The position numbers and the translations under genes were made by a program. Shown piece by piece: positions 6,028-9,813 of a stretch of DNA of 9,813 bases (position 1 is its first letter; each line of letters opens with the position of its first letter). This DNA is from JAQIBY01 sp046546095 (GTDB lineage Bacteria; Bacteroidota; Bacteroidia; Bacteroidales; ML635J-15): assembly GCA_046546095.1 (NCBI GenBank), contig JBKGYK010000088.1, forward strand, positions 1 through 9,813, read 5' to 3'. The notes below the pieces were generated by a model that saw only the letters and a program-made list of their open reading frames with translations, made no database searches and had not been told where the DNA came from.

Positions 6028-7125
6028 TTATATATTGAAACGTATGTGTAAAATATCGCCATCCTGCACAACATAATTTTTGCCTTCCACATGAAATTTG
6101 CCGGCTTCCTTAACAGCCTGTTCAGATTTCAAGTCAACAAAATCATGATATTTCATTACTTCGGCACGAATAAAGCCTTTTTCAAGGTCTGAGTGTATTG
6201 CACCTGCTGCCTGTGGAGCAGTCATCCCCTTTTTGATTGTCCATGCCCTGTTTTCTTCCTCTCCGATGGTAAAGAAAGACTGCAGATTAAGCATATCATA
6301 AGCTTCGCGAATCAGCAGATTGACACTGGGCTCTGTAAGTCCGTAATCATCAAGGAATTCCTGTCGCTCCTCTTCATTATCCAGTTCAGCAATTTCAGAT
6401 TCAATACCGGCTGCAATCCGGAGTACTTTAATATCTTCACCGTCAAGTGACTCACGCACAGCCTTTACATACTGATTATCTTCAGTTGCAGATGCATCAT
6501 CAACGTTACAAACAATCATCACCGGTTTGGCAGAATATAAAAACAAATCATCTATCACATGCCTCTCGGATTCTTTTACCGGGGCAGTACGTGCCGGCTG
6601 CATGTTTTCAAGATGTTCCATATAGATATTCAGAATTTCTGCATCACGCTTTGCATCCTTATCGCCGGTTTTTGCAAGTTTCTCCATGCGCTGTATTTTC
6701 CTTTCAACTGTTTCCATATCCTTCACCTGCAGCTCAAGATTTACAGTTTCCCAGTCGCGTACCGGATCAACTTTCCCATCCACATGTGGCAGATTTTCAT
6801 CATCAAAACAACGCAGGACATGAATAATAGCATCACTGCTTTTGATATCATTCAGGAAAGCATTGCCGACACCTTCACCCCTGCTGGACCCCTTGGTGAG
6901 ACCGGGCACATCAATGATATCGACCGTTGCGGGCACCTCTTTCCTGGTGGGCTGCAACTTGCTTAGCACAGGCAATCTGGGGTCAGGTACATTGATGACA
7001 CCAATGTTGGATTTGTTGGTTGCAAAGGCATAACTTGTTGCTTCTGCTTTTGTATTGGACATGCAATTAAACAAGGTGGTTTTGCCACAATTGGCCAGTC
7101 CGATGATTCCACAATTTAGTCCCAT
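6028..7125 (-). CDS. ychF: Obg-family ATPase YchF (Ola1-like), with TGS domain
   Basis: The protein has 365 residues, close to the usual YchF length. The N-terminal G domain shows a P-loop G-L-A-N-C-G-K-T-T (9-17), a DVPGL G3 motif (72-76) followed by the KGSSRGEGVGNAFL switch region typical of YchF, and NVDD (207-210) in place of the GTPase NKxD, consistent with the ATP preference known for this family. Residues 130-180 are a charged helical insertion expected to form the coiled-coil arm. Residues 282-363 are the TGS domain, ending in the conserved E-G-K-x-Y-V-V-Q-D-G-D block. YchF/Ola1 binds ribosomes and affects translation and oxidative-stress responses. Two differences from the textbook form are NCGKTT instead of NVGKST and ATNKSN where most YchF proteins have CTIEPN. 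Both may be normal for a Bacteroidota subfamily. The start is the first ATG of the block MGLNCGIIGL; no strong ribosome site is visible. Confidence 0.95.
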   Translation of the reverse strand: MGLNCGIIGLANCGKTTLFNCMSNTKAEATSYAFATNKSNIGVINVPDPRLPVLSKLQPTRKEVPATVDIIDVPGLTKGSSRGEGVGNAFLNDIKSSDAIIHVLRCFDDENLPHVDGKVDPVRDWETVNLELQVKDMETVERKIQRMEKLAKTGDKDAKRDAEILNIYMEHLENMQPARTAPVKESERHVIDDLFLYSAKPVMIVCNVDDASATEDNQYVKAVRESLDGEDIKVLRIAAGIESEIAELDNEEERQEFLDDYGLTEPSVNLLIREAYDMLNLQSFFTIGEEENRAWTIKKGMTAPQAAGAIHSDLEKGFIRAEVMKYHDFVDLKSEQAVKEAGKFHVEGKNYVVQDGDILHIRFNI

Positions 7126-7147
7126 AAGGTATTTCTTTTAAGGCTGG

Positions 7148-7155
7148 CAAAGGTA
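7148..7155 (-). promoter_or_regulatory. Candidate -7 element of the ychF promoter
   Basis: Read on the minus strand this is TACCTTTG, an exact match to TAnnTTTG, 22 bases upstream of the ychF ATG. No convincing -33 TTTG lies 19-21 bases further upstream, so the call rests on the -7 motif and its position. Confidence 0.42.
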
Positions 7156-7230
7156 ATCATTTTTGTTATCATCTTTGCGGGATTTTATCACAGAAACTTT
7201 GGCTGGTTGTAGCTATTGCACTTTCCTGCT

Positions 7231-7272
7231 AAAAATAATAAAGGCCATCCGTTGGTTAAGGGACAGCCTTTA
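7231..7272 (-). terminator. Rho-independent terminator of the dipeptidyl peptidase gene
   Basis: Arms 7239-7245 (TAAAGGC) and 7266-7272 (GCCTTTA) pair. After a 2-base internal mismatch the stem continues with TCC/GGA (7248-7250 / 7261-7263) up to a GGTT-type loop at 7254-7257. On the minus strand the hairpin is followed by a T-rich tail (TTATTTTT, 7238-7231), placing it 27 bases after the peptidase stop codon. The + strand side has no T-run, so it serves the minus-strand gene. Confidence 0.75.
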
Positions 7273-7299
7273 CATCTATCGAGCATATAAAATTCTGAT

Positions 7300-9471
7300 T
7301 TACAGATTTTCCAGAAGGAAATCAGTCATTCCGGTATACAGGTGCAGCCGGGCACCACCGCCATTAATTCCGTGGGCACGATTGGGATAAGCCATCAAAT
7401 CAAATTGCTTGTTGGCAGCAATGAGTTTGTTGATGAAGTCCATACTGTTTTGAAAATGCACATTATCATCAGCACTGCCGTGTACAAGGAGAAGTTTTCC
7501 TTCCAGCTTCTCCGCATGGTTTATTGGAGAGTTTTCATCATAACCCTCTTCGTTGTCTTTTGGCAGACCGTTGTATCTTTCGGTATAAATGGTATCGTAG
7601 TATCGCCAGTTTGTTACCGGAGCCACGGCTATGCCAGCGCTGAATACTCCGCCACCTGTAGTAAGGCAAAGATTCGTCAGATATCCACCATAGCTCCAGC
7701 CAAAAATGCCAATGCGGTTTTCATCAATGTATTTTCGTGAAGCAAGGGATTTTGCAGCAGCAACCTGATCCATGGTTTCAAATTTCCCAAGCTGACCATA
7801 GGTTACTTGTCTGAAATCTTTACCGCGGGCGCCTGTTCCTCGATTATCAACAGAAACAATAATGTAACCCTGTTGTGCGAGCAATTGCCACCAACCCATG
7901 TTATAATCCCATGCATCGTTCACCGTTTGAGCTCCAGGCCCGCCATAAGTGTACATCAACACGGGATACTCATTTCGCTTATTAAAATCTGCAGGTTTAA
8001 TCATCCATGCATTCAGGTCGGTACCATCCTTTCCTTTTACAGTAAAAAACTCTTTATCAGCAAAACCAAATTCCTCCATACTTTCTTTGAGGTCATTGTT
8101 TTCCTCAAGCACACGTACGAGCTCAGAATCCTTATTATACAGGTTTACAGTCAAAGGTGTATTGGCATCACTGTGTTCTTCAATGTAATATGTAAATCCC
8201 TCAGAAAACCTAAATGCAGTTGTTCCTGATTTGGAATTCAGTTTACGTCGTACATCTCCTTCCTGACTTATGGAATACACATCTCGCTGGGTAGGCGACT
8301 CTTCGGCAGATTGATAATAATACAAACCTTCTTTCTCATCATAACCGTAGAAATCAGTAACATCCCATGATCCGTGTGTAATCTGTCCTTTTTCATCACC
8401 ATCAATGGAATATCGATAAAGATGGCGGTATCCGCTTCCTTCATGAGTCATTACAAAGCTGTTGCCATCAGGCAAAAAAGTAAGATCATCATATAGTTCA
8501 AAATATTTTTCCTCTTTCAGATGCACCACCAGATCTGCAGATTTTTCATTTGCATCAATTTTGTGTATGCGATAATCATTCTGCAGGCGGTTGAGTGTGA
8601 CAACAGCAAAAACACCAGGCTGAGGAGTCTGATATATTCTCGGAATATAGTGCTCACCCTGTGCCTCCATTTCAATTCTTTTCTCCCTGCCGGAAACAGC
8701 ATCATATACATGCAAACTCACCTCAGAGTTTTTCTCCCCGGCTTTGGGATATTTGTAGGTATAATCCTCAGGATAGAGCTCACCATAGATTGGCATGTTA
8801 TACTCTTTCACATTGCTTTCATCTGTTTTCAGGAAAGCAATGTATTTACTGTCGGCAGACCATTCATATGCTTTGGCAAAACTAAACTCCTCTTCATACA
8901 CCCAGTCGGGAGCTCCGTTTATTATTTTGTTTTCTTTGCCATCCTCTGTCACTGCAATGGTTTGACCCGTATGAATATCATACAGATAAATGTTATTTTC
9001 AAACACATAGCTTACATTGGTTCCGGTAGGAGCAAATGCGGCCAACTGAATTTTATCATCTTCTCTTATTGGCTTTATACTCTTATCTTCCATATCATAA
9101 AGATAAAAATTGGCTTTGTATGAATGGCGGTAAATGGACTCATATCCGGTAGCAATCAATATTTGCTTTTCATCCTTACTGAATTTGTAATCGTAAATCC
9201 AGTCTCTTTTAAAGGTTTTATCAAAATCATCAAGGCTGAATAAAGTCTCTTCCCTGCTTCCTGTTTGATAATCAACTTTTAATATGGCATTACGCCTCAT
9301 GCTGAGTTTTGTAAAATGTTCTCCGTCCTGCATGCTGCGAATACCCCTGACAGATTGTTGACTAAATTCACCTTTTGTCCAGATATCTTCAAGCTGAATT
9401 TTCTTTTGAGCAGACAAAGGCAATACCATCAGAACTGCCAAAATCATCAATAATGCTTTCAATGTTTTCAT
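7300..9471 (-). CDS. dpp4: Dipeptidyl peptidase IV (prolyl oligopeptidase family S9B), secreted
   Basis: The 723-residue protein begins with a signal peptide (K2/K5, then a hydrophobic stretch 6-18, cleavage likely after S-A at 20-21), so it acts in the periplasm or at the cell surface. Residues 40-470 form the eight-bladed propeller domain. It includes DWVYEEEF 189-196, whose paired glutamates bind the substrate N-terminus in DPP-IV and separate it from other S9 peptidases. Residues 480-723 are the alpha/beta-hydrolase domain: Y509 of TYGGPG (oxyanion), nucleophile S593 in GWSYGG, D668 in HGSADDNVH and H700 in RAHG. Length and sequence resemble Porphyromonas gingivalis DPP-IV as I recall it. 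It should remove X-Pro or X-Ala dipeptides from peptides, feeding amino-acid uptake. There is no T9SS tail. The gene is a single unit with its own promoter and terminator; no transporter is adjacent. Confidence 0.96.
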   Translation of the reverse strand: MKTLKALLMILAVLMVLPLSAQKKIQLEDIWTKGEFSQQSVRGIRSMQDGEHFTKLSMRRNAILKVDYQTGSREETLFSLDDFDKTFKRDWIYDYKFSKDEKQILIATGYESIYRHSYKANFYLYDMEDKSIKPIREDDKIQLAAFAPTGTNVSYVFENNIYLYDIHTGQTIAVTEDGKENKIINGAPDWVYEEEFSFAKAYEWSADSKYIAFLKTDESNVKEYNMPIYGELYPEDYTYKYPKAGEKNSEVSLHVYDAVSGREKRIEMEAQGEHYIPRIYQTPQPGVFAVVTLNRLQNDYRIHKIDANEKSADLVVHLKEEKYFELYDDLTFLPDGNSFVMTHEGSGYRHLYRYSIDGDEKGQITHGSWDVTDFYGYDEKEGLYYYQSAEESPTQRDVYSISQEGDVRRKLNSKSGTTAFRFSEGFTYYIEEHSDANTPLTVNLYNKDSELVRVLEENNDLKESMEEFGFADKEFFTVKGKDGTDLNAWMIKPADFNKRNEYPVLMYTYGGPGAQTVNDAWDYNMGWWQLLAQQGYIIVSVDNRGTGARGKDFRQVTYGQLGKFETMDQVAAAKSLASRKYIDENRIGIFGWSYGGYLTNLCLTTGGGVFSAGIAVAPVTNWRYYDTIYTERYNGLPKDNEEGYDENSPINHAEKLEGKLLLVHGSADDNVHFQNSMDFINKLIAANKQFDLMAYPNRAHGINGGGARLHLYTGMTDFLLENL

Positions 9472-9494
9472 GAATTAACGTATTTGTTTCTGAA

Positions 9495-9525
9495 CAAAAA
9501 TAACAATTTGCATTCCGAAACCATA
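9495..9525 (-). promoter_or_regulatory. Candidate promoter of the dipeptidyl peptidase gene
   Basis: On the minus strand, TATG (9525-9522, three of four bases of the -33 TTTG element), a 19-base spacer and TATTTTTG (9502-9495, exact TAnnTTTG) lie in order. The -7 element ends 23 bases before the ATG at 9471. The leader is A/T-rich and lacks a Shine-Dalgarno sequence, as is common in Bacteroidota. This is the best-spaced promoter candidate in the window. Confidence 0.5.
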
Positions 9526-9760
9526 AAAGAGATGCTGTTTTAAGCTTTTTTTAATTTCATTGATGAATAAAATATCGGTTCTTAGCACAAAGTTCCATTT
9601 GGCACAGCATTCCAAAACATGCTTGATTATCTGATACTCTATTTGTTTTTAGGAAGGTTCTGCTGCAAACTTTCATGCCTAAGGCAGACAAGAGTGGGTA
9701 ATGGTAATGATTGAATTATTACTGATGAGTAAAAATTAAGAACTGGAAAAAATACTGTCA
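9526..9760. other. Non-coding intergenic DNA, no gene seen
   Basis: This A/T-rich stretch lies upstream of the dipeptidyl peptidase gene. The longest ATG-started frame I followed here (from 9619, + strand) gives only about 31 residues with no recognisable features. It holds a perfect 11-base palindrome TGCCT-A-AGGCA (9676-9686) and a weak A/T hairpin (9704-9722). Neither is followed by a T-run. No RNA gene is recognisable. Confidence 0.5.
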
Positions 9761-9813
9761 GGGCTAAAGCCCATTAATTCTTTCTTTTTGATTACTTAAC
9801 CAGAGCCGGTTAA
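9761..9813. repeat. Pair of short palindromes resembling an intergenic REP-like element, cut by window end
   Basis: GGGCTAAAGCCC (9761-9772) is a near-perfect palindrome, followed after 23 bases by TTAACC-AGAGCC-GGTTAA (9796-9813), a 6-bp stem with 6-base loop at the last base of the window. Short palindromes of the G-G-G-C-T-A-A-A-G-C-C-C type recur in intergenic regions of many Bacteroidota genomes as I remember them. No copy elsewhere in this window confirms repetition here. Confidence 0.4.

Noticed and set aside
8521..9123. 200-codon + strand open frame opposite the dipeptidyl peptidase gene
   Set aside because: Its hydrophobic, cysteine- and isoleucine-rich translation is what the complement of the propeller-coding sequence gives. 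There is no promoter or ribosome-site support, and the minus-strand gene is unambiguous.
9619..9714. Small + strand open frame of about 31 codons in the right intergenic region
   Set aside because: There is no ribosome site and no recognisable motif in the translation; not supportable as a gene.
1..9813. Search for a mobile element, defence system, CRISPR array, riboswitch or RNA gene
   Set aside because: No transposase, integrase, nuclease, direct-repeat array, tRNA cloverleaf or recognisable riboswitch was seen; all intergenic spaces are short and hold only promoters, terminators and small palindromes.

Overview
This window looks like chromosomal core sequence from a member of the Bacteroidota (Bacteroidetes). 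The evidence is a protein with a type IX secretion (T9SS) C-terminal sorting domain and SprB-like repeats, three candidate promoters carrying the lineage-typical -7 motif TAnnTTTG, A/T-rich intergenic DNA, and a periplasmic dipeptidyl peptidase IV that closely resembles the Porphyromonas enzyme as I remember it. I see no tRNA, rRNA, CRISPR array, transposase, integrase, phage gene or toxin-antitoxin pair.

Layout, left to right. Positions 1-1614 (+) hold the 3' part of a large secreted, cysteine-rich modular protein: a Calx-beta-like region, two PKD-like/SprB-like module pairs and a T9SS sorting tail, closed by a strong hairpin terminator. Positions 1895-3652 (+) encode a carboxyltransferase-domain protein of the pyruvate carboxylase B / oxaloacetate decarboxylase alpha / transcarboxylase 5S superfamily. 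Its C-terminal biotinyl-like domain has no lysine at the biotin site. After another terminator, 3844-5490 (+) encodes ATP-dependent PEP carboxykinase (pckA). These two neighbours both belong to the oxaloacetate/pyruvate/PEP node, although a terminator separates them. Positions 5542-5955 (-) encode an OsmC/Ohr-like protein, convergent with pckA and sharing a hairpin that abuts its stop codon. Positions 6028-7125 (-) encode the Obg-family ATPase YchF, which may be co-transcribed with the OsmC gene. Positions 7300-9471 (-) encode a secreted dipeptidyl peptidase IV with its own terminator and promoter. The last 340 bases are non-coding and contain small palindromes resembling dispersed intergenic repeats.

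Functionally the window mixes central metabolism (oxaloacetate node), peroxide or general stress (OsmC-like), translation-associated ATPase (YchF), and peptide scavenging and surface display (DPP-IV, T9SS protein). I do not see a coherent new multigene system. The observation most worth following up is the altered biotin-attachment site in the carboxyltransferase protein, together with non-canonical residues in its catalytic domain. The rest is mainly ordinary housekeeping content with a few regulatory-DNA curiosities.
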